Shown in pieces: positions 1 to 9,200 of a stretch of DNA of 64,000 bases (the first letter of the stretch is position 1; every line of letters begins with the position of its first letter). The notes under the pieces were generated by a model that did not search any database, was not told where the DNA came from, and worked only from the letters and a program-made list of their open reading frames with translations. The DNA is taken from assembly GCF_003261635.1 (NCBI RefSeq), contig NZ_QFXK01000009.1, positions 310,001-374,000 on the forward strand, written 5' to 3'. Made by a program: the position numbers and the translations under genes. The stretch is from Kribbella monticola (lineage in GTDB: Bacteria; Actinomycetota; Actinomycetes; Propionibacteriales; Kribbellaceae).

Positions 1-41
1 TATGGAGCGCGCGCCTTATCCGACCCATGAGGAGCAACCCC

Positions 42-3000
42 ATGATCCAGCTACGCCGGCACGGCACATTCATCCGTGCCCTCGTGCTCGCCCTGATCGC
101 CACGCTGGCGATCCCGTTCACCGCGACCACCGCGCAGGCCCATCCCGGGCACGGCGACGAAACCTTCAACGCACTGGTCTTCAGCAAGACCGCCGGGTTC
201 CGGCACGACTCGATCCCGGCCGGGATCCAGGCGATCAAGGACCTCGCCGCCGCGAACAACTTCACCGTCACCGCGACCGAGGACGCGGCGATGTTCAACG
301 ACACCGAGCTGGCGAAGTACGAGGTGGTCATCTGGCTGTCCACCACCGGCGATGTGCTCAATGCCGATCAGCAGGCGGCGTTCGAGCGCTACATCCGCAA
401 CGGTGGTGGGTACGCCGGGATCCACTCCGCGTCGGACACGGAGTACGACTGGCCGTGGTACGGGAAGCTGGTCGGGGCGTACTTCGACAGTCACCCCGCC
501 GGTACGCCGAACGCGACCGTCAAGGTCGAGGATCACGCGCACCCGTCGACCAAGGACGCGCCGACGCTGTGGCCGCGCACCGACGAGTGGTACAACTACC
601 GGTCGAACCCGTGCGGTGCTGTCCACGTGCTCGCCTCGATGGACGAAGCGTCGTACACCGGCGGCAACATGGGCGTGGAGCACCCGATCGCGTGGTGCCA
701 GGACTACGACGGCGGCCGCGCCTGGTACACCGGGATGGGGCACACGATCGAGTCGTACTCCGATCCGACCTTCCTCAAGCACATCCTCGGCGGGATCAAG
801 ACCGCGGCCGGGGTGGAGCCGGCCGACTGCGGCGCGTCGCTGACGGCGAGCTACGAGAAGGTCACCCTGGACGACAACACGTCCAACCCGATGGAGTTGT
901 CGATCGCCGACGACGGGCGGGTCTTCTACATCGACCGCAACGGCGCGGTGAAGATCGTCAAGACCGACGGCAGCGTGGCCACCGCGGGCACCCTGGACGT
1001 CTACACCGGCCAGGAGTTCGGCCTGCTCGGGATCGCGCTGGATCCCGCCTTCGCCACCAATGGCTTCCTCTATCTGTATTACTCGCCGACCGGATCCGAT
1101 GCCTACGACAAGGTGTCCAGATTCAAGGTCAACGGCGACACGCTCGATCTGGCCAGTGAGAAGCAGGTACTGCGGATCGACACCCAGCGCGAGCAGTGCT
1201 GCCACGCCGGCGGCGCGCTCGAATTCGATGGCCAGGGCAACCTTTTCGTTGCCACCGGCGACAACAGCAACCCGTTCGACTCCGACGGCTATGCGCCGCT
1301 GGACGAGCGGCCCGGCCGATCGGCCTGGGACTCCCAGCGCAGTGCCGCCAACAGCAACGTCCTGAACGGCAAGGTACTGCGAATCCACCCCGAGCCGGAC
1401 GGCTCGTACACGGTCCCGGCAGGCAACCTCTTCCCGGCCGGTACGGCGAAGACGCGGCCCGAGATCTACGCGATGGGCTTCCGCAACCCGTTCCGGATCG
1501 GCATCGACCCGACCACCAACCACCTGTTCGTGGCTGACTACGGCCCGGACGCCGGCCAGTCCTCGCCGACCCGCGGTCCCGACGGCCGGGTGGAGTGGAA
1601 CATCCTCTCCAAGCCCGGCTTCTACGGCTGGCCGTACTGCGTGGGCAACAACACGCCGTACAACGACTACGACTTCGCCACCGGTACGTCGGGCGCCACC
1701 TTCGACTGCAACGCGCCGGTGAACAACTCGCCCAACAACACCGGTCTGACGCAGTTGCCGGCCGCGATCCCGGCAACGATGTGGATGGGGAAGTCCAGTT
1801 CCGGCGTACCGGAGATCGGTGGCAGTGGTGCGCCGATGACGAGCGGCGCGTACAAGTTCAACCCGGACAGTACGTCGGATCGCAAGTGGCCGGAGTACTT
1901 CGACGGCAAGGCGGTCTTCGCCGACTGGAACGACAACCGGTTGTTCTCGGTGCAGCTCACCGACGACCGCAGTAAGGTCGCGGACGTCTCCCGGATGCTG
2001 CAGGAGATGAACTTCATCCGGCCACATGCCCTGCAGTTCGGGCCGGACGGGGCTCTGTACGTGATCGAGTGGGGGAGCGGGTTCGGCGGCAACAACGCCG
2101 ACTCCGGGCTCTACCGGATCGACTATGTGCAAGGAAATCGGGCGCCACTGGCACAGTTCACGACGGACAAGACCTCCGGTCAGGTGCCGTTGACCGTTGC
2201 CTTCGACTCCACCGGCTCGCGAGATCCCGACGGACAGGCGATCACGCTGGCCTGGGACTTCGACGGCAACGGGACGACGGACAGCACCGAGGCGAAACCG
2301 TCGCACACCTACACGACACCGGGAGTCTTCACCGCCCGGTTGACCGTGACCGACAGCGATGGCCGGACGGCCGTCTCGAACAAGACGATCACCGCAGGCA
2401 ACACCGCGCCGACGATCACGGTCGAAGGCCCGGTCGACGGCGGGTTCTTCGACTTCGGCGACACGATCCACTACAAGGTGACAGTCACGGATCCCGAGGA
2501 CGGCACGGTCGACTGCAATGACGTGATCACCCAGCCGGCGCTCGGCCATGACGAGCACGCGCATCCGTACGAGCAGTACCACGGGTGTGAGGGCACCTTC
2601 CCGCTGCCCGGTGACGAGGGCCATGTCGGTGCGAACATCTTCGGCATCGTGACCGTGACGTACACCGACAAGGGTGCGCCGGGGACGGGCAAGATCACCA
2701 CCCAGAAGGTGGTCCAGCTGCAGCCGAAGACGCGCGAGGCGGAGTTCTTCAGCGAGACCGGTGGGCCGGGCGCGACTCCCGGCGTACAGGTCGAGGACAC
2801 CGGCGATGTGGCCGGTGGCGGCAAGAACATCGGGTTCATCGAGGACGGCGACTGGTGGAGCTGGAAGCCGACCAACCTGACTGGGATCGACCAGATCCAG
2901 TTGCGTGCTGCATCGCCGGATGCGGGAGCGACCGTGCAGGTGCGACAGGGGTCGCCGACCGACGGGCCTGTCGTTGCGACCATCCAGGTCACGCCGACGG

Positions 3001-5429
3001 GTGCGTGGCAGACCTACGGCAACTTCACCGCACCGGTGAGTGGCGCGTCGCTGGCCAGCGGTCCGCTGTACTTCGTGAAGACGACCGGGCAGCTGAACGT
3101 CAACTGGGTGAAGTTCATCGGAAAGGGCGTGACAGAGAACCAGCGGCCGGCCGTCACGGTCACAGCGTCCACGGTTCAGGGGCCGGCTCCGCTGAAGGTG
3201 GACTTCACGGCCGCGGCGACTGATCCCGAAGGCGATCTGCCGTTGTCCTACGCCTGGACCTTCGGCGACGGCGCCACCGCGACCGGCGCGTCGGTGAGCC
3301 ACACCTACACCACCGCGGGCACCCATGTGGCGACCGTGAAGGTGACAGACGCACGAGGAGCAGCCGGTACTGCGACTGTCTCGGTCAAGGTGGACGCCTC
3401 GGCGCCACCGACCTGTCTCACCGGCCGATCCGACGGCTTCGACGGCACCTCGGTCGACACGTCGCGGTGGAACTCGATTGTCCGAGGCAACCAAGAACTT
3501 GCCGTCAGCAACGGAAACCTGGTGCTTCCGCTGACCGCGACGGACATCTACGGAACCGGCAACACCGGTACGCCGAACATCGTGCTCCAGCCACTTCCGG
3601 CCGGAGCCTGGCAAGCGACCACCAAGTTCACGCTGCCGGCCCGTCTCGCCTACCAGCAGGCCGGGTTGATCGTGTACGGCGACGACGACAACTACGCCAA
3701 GATCGTGCTCCAGGGCCGCAACACCACGGCTTCGGCGGCGGACCGGATCTTCCAGTTCATCCGCGAGGAGAACGGCGTACCGAACGAGGTCGCGGACTCC
3801 AACACGGCCAACCTCGGCGCGGCTTACCCGGACACCGTCTGGGTGCGGTTCACCAGTGACGGGGCCAACCTGAAGGCGTCGTACAGCGCCGATGGCGCGA
3901 CCTTCACCGAGATGCCGGAGACCAAGCAGTTGGCCGGGATCACCAACCCTCGTATCGGCCTCTTCGGCTTGGCGAACCGGACCGAGGCGCTGCCCATCAC
4001 CGCACAATTCGACTACTTCACCATCACTCCGGACGACACCGCCGAGCAGCCCGCACCGGACGACGAGTTCACCGGTACGACGCTGGACGCGTGCCGCTGG
4101 TCCGCGATCGTGCGCCCCGACCCGTCGGCGTACCGGGTGACCGGTGGGGCGGTCGAGATCGACACCAGCAAGGGCGACATCTACCAGGGCACGGCCACGA
4201 ACCCGAAGAACCTGCTGCTGCAGCCGGCTCCGGACGGCAACTGGACGATCGAGACCAAGGTGGACGCGTCGGCCTTCAACGAGGCGTACCAGCAGGCCGG
4301 CCTGATGCTGTACGCCGACGACGCGAACTACGTGAAGCTCGACTTCCTCACCACCAACACCTCCGGCAGCGCGGTCAGCCGCGGGATCGAGTTGCGCAGT
4401 GAGGTCGCCAACGCGATCGTCGATCCGGCCCCGAACGCCTCGCCGGCGCCCACCCAGGGCGTCTGGTACCTGAGGCTGGCCAAGAACGGCACCACCTTCA
4501 CCGGTTCGTACTCCGCCGATGGCCTGACCTGGACGGCCTTGCCGGCCGTGACAAACACGGCCGTCGGGTCGGCCAAGTTCGGGATCTATGCCTTCGGGGT
4601 GGACCAGGCCGCCTCGAAGACGGCGAAGTTCGACTACTTCAAGCTCGTCCGGGACACGGTGGCACCGCAGGTCAACCTGTCGGTGAACCCGTCCACCCCG
4701 TCCGGTCTCGACGGCTGGTGGAACGATGCGGTGGTCGCCACGGCGATGGGCACGGACGACCAGCCAGGCCAGGTCTACCTGGAGCGGAAGGTCGATGACG
4801 GGGGCTGGGCGGAGTACACGGCTCCGATCACCGTCTCGGCCGAGGGGACGCACTCCGTTCAGGTGCGGGCGAGTGACACCGCCGGCAATGTGTCGCCGGT
4901 GGAGTCCGTCACGGTGAAGCTGGACCGGTCGGCGCCGAAGACGACGGTGACGGGGATGACCAGTGGTGGTGAACTCGGCGTCGCTTCGGTGACAACGGTC
5001 GCCGCGACCGCGACGGATGCGCTGTCCGGTGTGGCTTCGGTGACGTTGACCGTCGACGGGAGAGCGCTCCCTGCGACCGGGAAACTGGATGGGGTGGCAC
5101 TCGGGCTCGGCGCCCACGAGCTCGCGGTCACCTCGAAGGACAAGGCCGGCAACACCGTGGTGACCAAAGTTCCGTTCACGGTCACCGTTTCGTATGCCGA
5201 GGCAACCAAGCTGGTCGAGCGGTACCGGGTCGCCAAGACGTTGCCATTGGCAACGGCAACGGTTCTCAAGGTGCAGCTCACGCTGGCCGAACAGCAGCAG
5301 AACAAGGGCCATCGTGCGGTGGCGATCGTCGCAATGAACACCTTCCTCGCCCAGGTGAAGACGGTTCGCGACGTGCCGGCCCGGACGCTGCTCACCGCTG
5401 TGGGTCAGACCTTGTCACAGAGGATCTGA
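42..5429 (+). CDS. Secreted ThuA / PQQ-type sugar dehydrogenase / PKD / CBM6 multidomain protein
   Basis: A very large (about 1795 aa) secreted carbohydrate-active protein. The ATG at 42 is preferred over an upstream in-frame ATG at 27 because AGGAG lies 7 nt before it. The N-terminus is a clear signal peptide ending near TTAQA. Domains in order: ThuA-like trehalose-utilisation/glutamine-amidotransferase-like domain (about 40-255), glucose/sorbosone dehydrogenase beta-propeller of the PQQ-dependent type (about 270-690), PKD (700-785), Ig-like (785-890), CBM6-like beta-sandwich (895-1027), second PKD (1033-1117), two tandem concanavalin/DUF1349-like laminin-G-type modules (1125-1330, 1335-1535), Ig-like repeats (1537-1720) and a short helical tail. 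It probably oxidises or binds sugars outside the cell. Substrate is unknown. It lies 229 bp upstream of a sugar isomerase of the same orientation. Confidence 0.85.
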   Translation: MIQLRRHGTFIRALVLALIATLAIPFTATTAQAHPGHGDETFNALVFSKTAGFRHDSIPAGIQAIKDLAAANNFTVTATEDAAMFNDTELAKYEVVIWLSTTGDVLNADQQAAFERYIRNGGGYAGIHSASDTEYDWPWYGKLVGAYFDSHPAGTPNATVKVEDHAHPSTKDAPTLWPRTDEWYNYRSNPCGAVHVLASMDEASYTGGNMGVEHPIAWCQDYDGGRAWYTGMGHTIESYSDPTFLKHILGGIKTAAGVEPADCGASLTASYEKVTLDDNTSNPMELSIADDGRVFYIDRNGAVKIVKTDGSVATAGTLDVYTGQEFGLLGIALDPAFATNGFLYLYYSPTGSDAYDKVSRFKVNGDTLDLASEKQVLRIDTQREQCCHAGGALEFDGQGNLFVATGDNSNPFDSDGYAPLDERPGRSAWDSQRSAANSNVLNGKVLRIHPEPDGSYTVPAGNLFPAGTAKTRPEIYAMGFRNPFRIGIDPTTNHLFVADYGPDAGQSSPTRGPDGRVEWNILSKPGFYGWPYCVGNNTPYNDYDFATGTSGATFDCNAPVNNSPNNTGLTQLPAAIPATMWMGKSSSGVPEIGGSGAPMTSGAYKFNPDSTSDRKWPEYFDGKAVFADWNDNRLFSVQLTDDRSKVADVSRMLQEMNFIRPHALQFGPDGALYVIEWGSGFGGNNADSGLYRIDYVQGNRAPLAQFTTDKTSGQVPLTVAFDSTGSRDPDGQAITLAWDFDGNGTTDSTEAKPSHTYTTPGVFTARLTVTDSDGRTAVSNKTITAGNTAPTITVEGPVDGGFFDFGDTIHYKVTVTDPEDGTVDCNDVITQPALGHDEHAHPYEQYHGCEGTFPLPGDEGHVGANIFGIVTVTYTDKGAPGTGKITTQKVVQLQPKTREAEFFSETGGPGATPGVQVEDTGDVAGGGKNIGFIEDGDWWSWKPTNLTGIDQIQLRAASPDAGATVQVRQGSPTDGPVVATIQVTPTGAWQTYGNFTAPVSGASLASGPLYFVKTTGQLNVNWVKFIGKGVTENQRPAVTVTASTVQGPAPLKVDFTAAATDPEGDLPLSYAWTFGDGATATGASVSHTYTTAGTHVATVKVTDARGAAGTATVSVKVDASAPPTCLTGRSDGFDGTSVDTSRWNSIVRGNQELAVSNGNLVLPLTATDIYGTGNTGTPNIVLQPLPAGAWQATTKFTLPARLAYQQAGLIVYGDDDNYAKIVLQGRNTTASAADRIFQFIREENGVPNEVADSNTANLGAAYPDTVWVRFTSDGANLKASYSADGATFTEMPETKQLAGITNPRIGLFGLANRTEALPITAQFDYFTITPDDTAEQPAPDDEFTGTTLDACRWSAIVRPDPSAYRVTGGAVEIDTSKGDIYQGTATNPKNLLLQPAPDGNWTIETKVDASAFNEAYQQAGLMLYADDANYVKLDFLTTNTSGSAVSRGIELRSEVANAIVDPAPNASPAPTQGVWYLRLAKNGTTFTGSYSADGLTWTALPAVTNTAVGSAKFGIYAFGVDQAASKTAKFDYFKLVRDTVAPQVNLSVNPSTPSGLDGWWNDAVVATAMGTDDQPGQVYLERKVDDGGWAEYTAPITVSAEGTHSVQVRASDTAGNVSPVESVTVKLDRSAPKTTVTGMTSGGELGVASVTTVAATATDALSGVASVTLTVDGRALPATGKLDGVALGLGAHELAVTSKDKAGNTVVTKVPFTVTVSYAEATKLVERYRVAKTLPLATATVLKVQLTLAEQQQNKGHRAVAIVAMNTFLAQVKTVRDVPARTLLTAVGQTLSQRI

Positions 5430-5579
5430 CCCGATGATCGTCGCCGTGCGAAACCGCATCCTGTCCGACGCGGAGAGGCGTACAGGAACTCTCGCCGTCC
5501 CGGAGCGGTTCGGCCCCGCACCCGGAACGCGGGAGAGCGGTTTCGCGCGGTCGGCGGGGGACCGGCCCGTCCGGTCCTC

Positions 5580-5622
5580 GTCCCCGGCGCCGGGGCTGCG
5601 CTCCGCATCCGGCGCCGGGGAC
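5580..5622. terminator. Strong inverted repeat between two same-strand genes
   Basis: A perfect 14-bp inverted repeat: GTCCCCGGCGCCGG at 5580-5593 pairs with CCGGCGCCGGGGAC at 5609-5622 around a 15-nt loop. No T-tract follows. It lies between the giant dehydrogenase and the isomerase and could be a terminator, an attenuator or an mRNA-stabilising hairpin. The rest of 5430-5658 shows only a 72-codon reading frame with no good support. Confidence 0.5.
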
Positions 5623-5658
5623 ACCCGAACATCAGTCATCGAGAAGGAGTAGACCGTC

Positions 5659-6660
5659 ATGGCACGACCGATCACCCTGTTCACCGGCCAATGGGCCGAC
5701 CTGCCGTTCGAGGAGGTGGCCCGGCTGGCCTCCGAGTGGGGGTACGAAGGGCTGGAGATCGCCTGCTGGGGTGATCACCTGGACGTCCGCAAGGCCGCCG
5801 AGGACGAGGCCTACGTCCGCAACCGGCTGGACATCCTCGAGAAGTACAACCTCAAGGTCTGGACCATCTCGAACCACCTGCTCGGCCAGGCGGTCTGCGA
5901 CGACCCGATCGACCAGCGCCACCAGGCGATCCTGCCCGCGCACATCTGGGGCGACGGCTCGCCGGAGGGCGTGCGGCAGCGCGCCGCCGAGGAGATGGCC
6001 ACCACCGCACGCGCTGCCCGAGCGCTCGGCGTGGACGTCGTCGTCGGCTTCACCGGGTCGTCGATCTGGAAGACCGTGGCGATGTTCCCGCCGGTACCGC
6101 AGGCGATGGTCGACGCCGGCTACCGGGACTTCGCCGATCGGTGGAACCCGATCCTCGACGTGTTCGACGAGGTCGGCGTGCGGTTCGCCCACGAGGTGCA
6201 CCCGTCGGAGATCGCCTACGACTACTGGTCGACCACCGCGACGCTGGAGGCGATCGGGCACCGGGAGGCGTTCGGGCTGAACTGGGACCCGAGCCACTTC
6301 GTCTGGCAGGACCTCGACCCGGTCGGCTTCCTCTGGGACTTCAAGGACCGGATCTACCACGTCGACTGCAAGGACGCGAAGCGCCAGGTCGGCAACGGCC
6401 GCAACGGGCGGATGGGTTCGCACCTGGTCTGGGGTGACCCGCGGCGCGGCTGGGACTTCGTCTCCACCGGCCACGGCGACGTCCCGTGGGAGGCCTGCTT
6501 CCGGATGCTCAACACGATCGGGTACGACGGCCCGATCTCGGTCGAGTGGGAAGACGCGGGCATGGACCGTCTGGTCGGAGCCGCCGAGGCGCTGCAGTTC
6601 GTGAAGTCGCTGGCCTTCGACCCACCGACCGCCTCCTTCGACGCGGCCTTCTCTTCCTGA
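5659..6660 (+). CDS. Sugar phosphate isomerase/epimerase (xylose-isomerase-like TIM barrel)
   Basis: A 333-aa cytoplasmic protein of the AP-endonuclease-2 / xylose-isomerase-like TIM-barrel superfamily, which interconverts or epimerises sugars and inositols using a divalent metal. Expected metal-ligand segments are visible: FAHEVHPSE (about 175-183), NWDPSHF (about 212-218), YHVDCKDAK (about 232-240) and the final SVEWED (about 294-299). AAGGAG lies 9 nt before the ATG, which fixes the start. In actinomycetes such genes often accompany ThuA/PQQ-type proteins like the one just upstream, so a joint role in sugar oxidation is plausible. The substrate cannot be read from the sequence. Confidence 0.85.
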   Translation: MARPITLFTGQWADLPFEEVARLASEWGYEGLEIACWGDHLDVRKAAEDEAYVRNRLDILEKYNLKVWTISNHLLGQAVCDDPIDQRHQAILPAHIWGDGSPEGVRQRAAEEMATTARAARALGVDVVVGFTGSSIWKTVAMFPPVPQAMVDAGYRDFADRWNPILDVFDEVGVRFAHEVHPSEIAYDYWSTTATLEAIGHREAFGLNWDPSHFVWQDLDPVGFLWDFKDRIYHVDCKDAKRQVGNGRNGRMGSHLVWGDPRRGWDFVSTGHGDVPWEACFRMLNTIGYDGPISVEWEDAGMDRLVGAAEALQFVKSLAFDPPTASFDAAFSS

Positions 6661-6683
6661 CCACGATCTGCTGACAACGCAAT

Positions 6684-6720
6684 GGTGCGCCGCGGCTGGA
6701 GTCCCCAGCCACGGCGCACC
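6684..6720. terminator. Bidirectional terminator hairpin
   Basis: GGTGCGCCGCGGCTGG (6684-6699) pairs with CCAGCCACGGCGCACC (6705-6720) with one C/A mismatch and a 5-nt loop. It sits between two convergent genes ending at 6660 (+) and 6739 (-), the right place for a shared terminator. Confidence 0.8.
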
Positions 6721-6738
6721 GCCGTAGTACTACCTACC

Positions 6739-7500
6739 TCAGGCGTTCGCGAGGCCTGTGCGGAACAGCGTGCCGTTGCCCTCGATCTGCAGCTTCGTCC
6801 CGGTCGCGGCCAGGATCGACCAGAGCAGCACTTGGTTGGCCTCGAGAATCAAGCGGCCGGTGCGGCGTTCGAGCTCCTCGATCGCCGCTGCCGCGCGAAA
6901 GCCGTTGCCGGCAATGAACACCGCCTCGGTCGAGACGTCGACCTGCTCACTGACGAAGGCGATCACTTGCTCGGGTCGCACTTGGTCCGGGTGTTGGGGT
7001 AGCGATGTCGCGGTCACCGTGACGACCTCGATGTCTTGATCCTGGAAGTATCTTGCGCCGAGCTTCGCCATCTCCTCCTCGAACCACGGTGGATGGACCA
7101 GGGTGATTCGGCGTATACCGAAGGTCTTCAACGCCTGCGTGGCGGCGAGACCGCTGGTCACAACAGGGACGCCGGCCAATTGGCGAAGGTGTTCGGTCAG
7201 GTCGGCCTCGGCCGCGGGCCCGATCGCGTAGCCGGAGGTGGTCGAGGCGTAGGCGATGGCGTCGACCGACGCGTCGCGGAGCGATTCGACGGCGGGCCGC
7301 AGGGCCGCCGGTGTCGCCACTGCGCGAAGGTATGCGGCCGTGGAAGCGGGCTTCGGAATGGTCGTCGTGCTGTCGCCGTGTCGCGGGATGCGCGCGACTT
7401 TCACCTCGAGAGTTGCTGACGCCATGACGGGAATCTCGACCTCGGGCCCGGTTGCGGCGTGCGGCGTCAACACTCCGACTGTCAGCGCCGCCTTGTCCAC
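6739..7500 (-). CDS. Asp/Glu racemase-superfamily protein (maleate isomerase/AMDase-like), no cysteine
   Basis: A 253-aa protein with the fold pattern of the Asp/Glu/hydantoin racemase superfamily, closest in shape to maleate cis-trans isomerase and arylmalonate decarboxylase. The two positions where catalytic cysteines are expected read AYASTTSGYAIG (about 83-94) and FIAGNGFRAA (about 195-204). Ser/Thr and Gly/Asn occupy the usual Cys places, and no cysteine occurs anywhere in the protein. It therefore cannot use the standard two-cysteine or one-cysteine mechanism. It may have another chemistry or be a binding protein. It is followed closely upstream by a RibD-type reductase on the same strand (12 bp), so they probably form a two-gene operon facing a LysR regulator. 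Confidence 0.75.
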   Translation of the reverse strand: MDKAALTVGVLTPHAATGPEVEIPVMASATLEVKVARIPRHGDSTTTIPKPASTAAYLRAVATPAALRPAVESLRDASVDAIAYASTTSGYAIGPAAEADLTEHLRQLAGVPVVTSGLAATQALKTFGIRRITLVHPPWFEEEMAKLGARYFQDQDIEVVTVTATSLPQHPDQVRPEQVIAFVSEQVDVSTEAVFIAGNGFRAAAAIEELERRTGRLILEANQVLLWSILAATGTKLQIEGNGTLFRTGLANA

Positions 7501-7512
7501 GGTCGTTCCTCC

Positions 7513-8067
7513 TCAGGTGTGCTGCGGTCGGTAGGTGTGGACGACGACGCCGCCGGGGAAGGGGATGGCCTCGACGAGGTTCAAGTGCCGGGACTTCGGC
7601 AATTGGTCGAAGAGGGCCTGTCCGCGGCCGAGGACCAGTGGCTGGATGAAGAGGCGGTACTCGTCGATCAGATCCGCGGCGGCCAGGGCGCCGGCGAATC
7701 GGGCACCGCCCCACGCGATCACGTCCGGGCCCGGCTCGGCCTTGATCGCGGCGATCTCGGTCGCGAGCTCTCCCCGCGCGACCCGGCTGACCGGCCAGGA
7801 CGCCTCGGAGTCGCTGAGCGTCGTGGAGAACGCGATCTTCGGGATCTCGTTCATCGGAGCCGCGTAGGCGTCGTCCGAGTGCGGCCAGTACGACGACATC
7901 TGTTCGTAGGTCACCCGGCCCATCAGATGCGCGCCGGCTTCGCTGATCCGGTCGAGCTTCCACTGCTTGAGCTCGCTGCTCTCCGGTATCGCCGTCCCGG
8001 GATGCTCGCGGTCGCTGTCGACCAGACCGTCCAGCGACATCGACATGTACAAGATGACCTCTCGCAT
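7513..8067 (-). CDS. Dihydrofolate reductase family protein (RibD C-terminal domain)
   Basis: A 184-aa protein matching the RibD C-terminal/dihydrofolate-reductase-like fold, an NAD(P)H-dependent reductase family. It opens with MREVILYMSMSLDGLVDSD, typical of the family, and contains the GRVTYE segment (about 50-55), VIAWGGARFAGAL (about 116-128) and the RLFIQPLVLGRGQALFD stretch that closes the fold. Members are common in actinomycetes; substrates are mostly unknown. It is the first gene of a minus-strand pair with the racemase-like gene and is divergent from the LysR gene at 8180, which is its likely regulator. Confidence 0.85.
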   Translation of the reverse strand: MREVILYMSMSLDGLVDSDREHPGTAIPESSELKQWKLDRISEAGAHLMGRVTYEQMSSYWPHSDDAYAAPMNEIPKIAFSTTLSDSEASWPVSRVARGELATEIAAIKAEPGPDVIAWGGARFAGALAAADLIDEYRLFIQPLVLGRGQALFDQLPKSRHLNLVEAIPFPGGVVVHTYRPQHT

Positions 8068-8179
8068 GGCTGCCTCTCGTGGTGCTGTTGGCTGCGTAAC
8101 TCCTTGCCTCGACGGTCGCAGGCCGCCCGCCGGGCATCAAGACCGCTTTCGGTCCTCCACCGTGTAGCGTGACTTCGCG

Positions 8180-9091
8180 ATGGCCGAGATCGAGCTGCGA
8201 GAACTCCGGATGTTCCTCGTGCTGGCCGAGGAGTTGCACTTCGGCCGCACCGCGGAACGGCTCGGGCTTACCACGTCGCGAGCCAGCCAGACGCTGCGAG
8301 CCCTGGAGCGCAAGCTCGGCGGGCGACGCCTGTTCGAGCGCACGAGCCGCGTCGTCAGCCTGACCGCGGCCGGACGTGCTCTGTACGACGAGCTCGCACC
8401 TGTCGTGACCGGCTTGGACTCCACGCTCGCCCGGGCCCGAATGCGAGCGGCTGGGCCGGGGACGATCCGTCTAGGCGTCCTCAATGCGGCTTCCGGGACG
8501 CTGGTTCTGAACGAGGCGATCACGCTCTTCGAAGCGGCACACGAGGGCGCGGCGGTGCGCCTGGTCGCGACCCCGCTGAACGACCGGCTCGGGCCGGTCC
8601 GCCGACGCGAGGTGGACCTGTTTGTGACGCGACTGCCTAACGACCAACCCGACATCGTGATCGGCCCCCTGCTGTCGGAGGACGATCGCCGCGTGGTCAT
8701 GGTGGCGGCCGATCATCCGCTCGCCGCGCGGCGCGATGTCTCGGTGGAAGACTTCGCGGACTACCCGGTGCGGAGACCGGCGGACGTCCCCGAATTGGCG
8801 GAGGCCGGCTGTCCGAGCCACACGCCCAGCGGTCGCCCGATCGTGCCCTCCGACATCGAGGTCAACGATGTCTCCGAGTTGCTGCTGCTCATCGCCCAGG
8901 GGCGGCTGGTCCACCCGACCGTGGCCCCGTTCGCCGAGCATTTCCGGCATCCGGGCATCGCGGTCGTACCGGTCCGGGACCTACCGCCCTCGTCGACCGC
9001 GCTGGCCTGGCTGAAGGGGTACGAACATCCCGCCCGGGACACCTTCGTGGCTACCGTCGAACAAGTCGTCGCGACACACCTGCGCGCGTGA
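8180..9091 (+). CDS. LysR-family transcriptional regulator
   Basis: A 303-aa LysR-type regulator. The N-terminal winged helix-turn-helix (about 1-65) carries the typical pattern LRMFLVLAEELHFGRTAERL followed by TTSRASQTLRALERKLG. The remainder is the periplasmic-binding-protein-like effector domain, with the domain opening at GTIRLGVLNAASG (about 93). The gene is divergent from the reductase/racemase pair with a 112-bp shared upstream region (8068-8179), the usual LysR arrangement in which it controls its divergent neighbours. The effector is unknown. Confidence 0.9.
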   Translation: MAEIELRELRMFLVLAEELHFGRTAERLGLTTSRASQTLRALERKLGGRRLFERTSRVVSLTAAGRALYDELAPVVTGLDSTLARARMRAAGPGTIRLGVLNAASGTLVLNEAITLFEAAHEGAAVRLVATPLNDRLGPVRRREVDLFVTRLPNDQPDIVIGPLLSEDDRRVVMVAADHPLAARRDVSVEDFADYPVRRPADVPELAEAGCPSHTPSGRPIVPSDIEVNDVSELLLLIAQGRLVHPTVAPFAEHFRHPGIAVVPVRDLPPSSTALAWLKGYEHPARDTFVATVEQVVATHLRA

Positions 9092-9149
9092 TTCCCGCCA
9101 AGGGCCCGGTCGTTTCCTCAACGGCAGAAGGCGAAACGCGCTCGGATTG

Positions 9150-9190
9150 CCTGTGGTGCTGGGGCTCTGCTCTTGCCCCAGCACCACAGG
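9150..9190. terminator. Bidirectional terminator hairpin
   Basis: A perfect 16-bp stem: CCTGTGGTGCTGGGGC (9150-9165) with GCCCCAGCACCACAGG (9175-9190) and a 9-nt loop. It lies between convergent genes ending at 9091 (+) and 9201 (-). Confidence 0.9.
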
Positions 9191-9200
9191 ACAGTCGGTA

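Noticed and set aside
51..5312. A 1753-codon minus-strand open frame opposite the giant dehydrogenase gene
   Set aside because: It is a GC-bias shadow: Arg/Gly/Val-rich, no domain, no ribosome site, and the plus strand carries recognisable domains throughout.
5434..5652. A 72-codon frame between the dehydrogenase and isomerase genes
   Set aside because: It runs through the 14-bp inverted repeat, has no ribosome site and shows no recognisable features.
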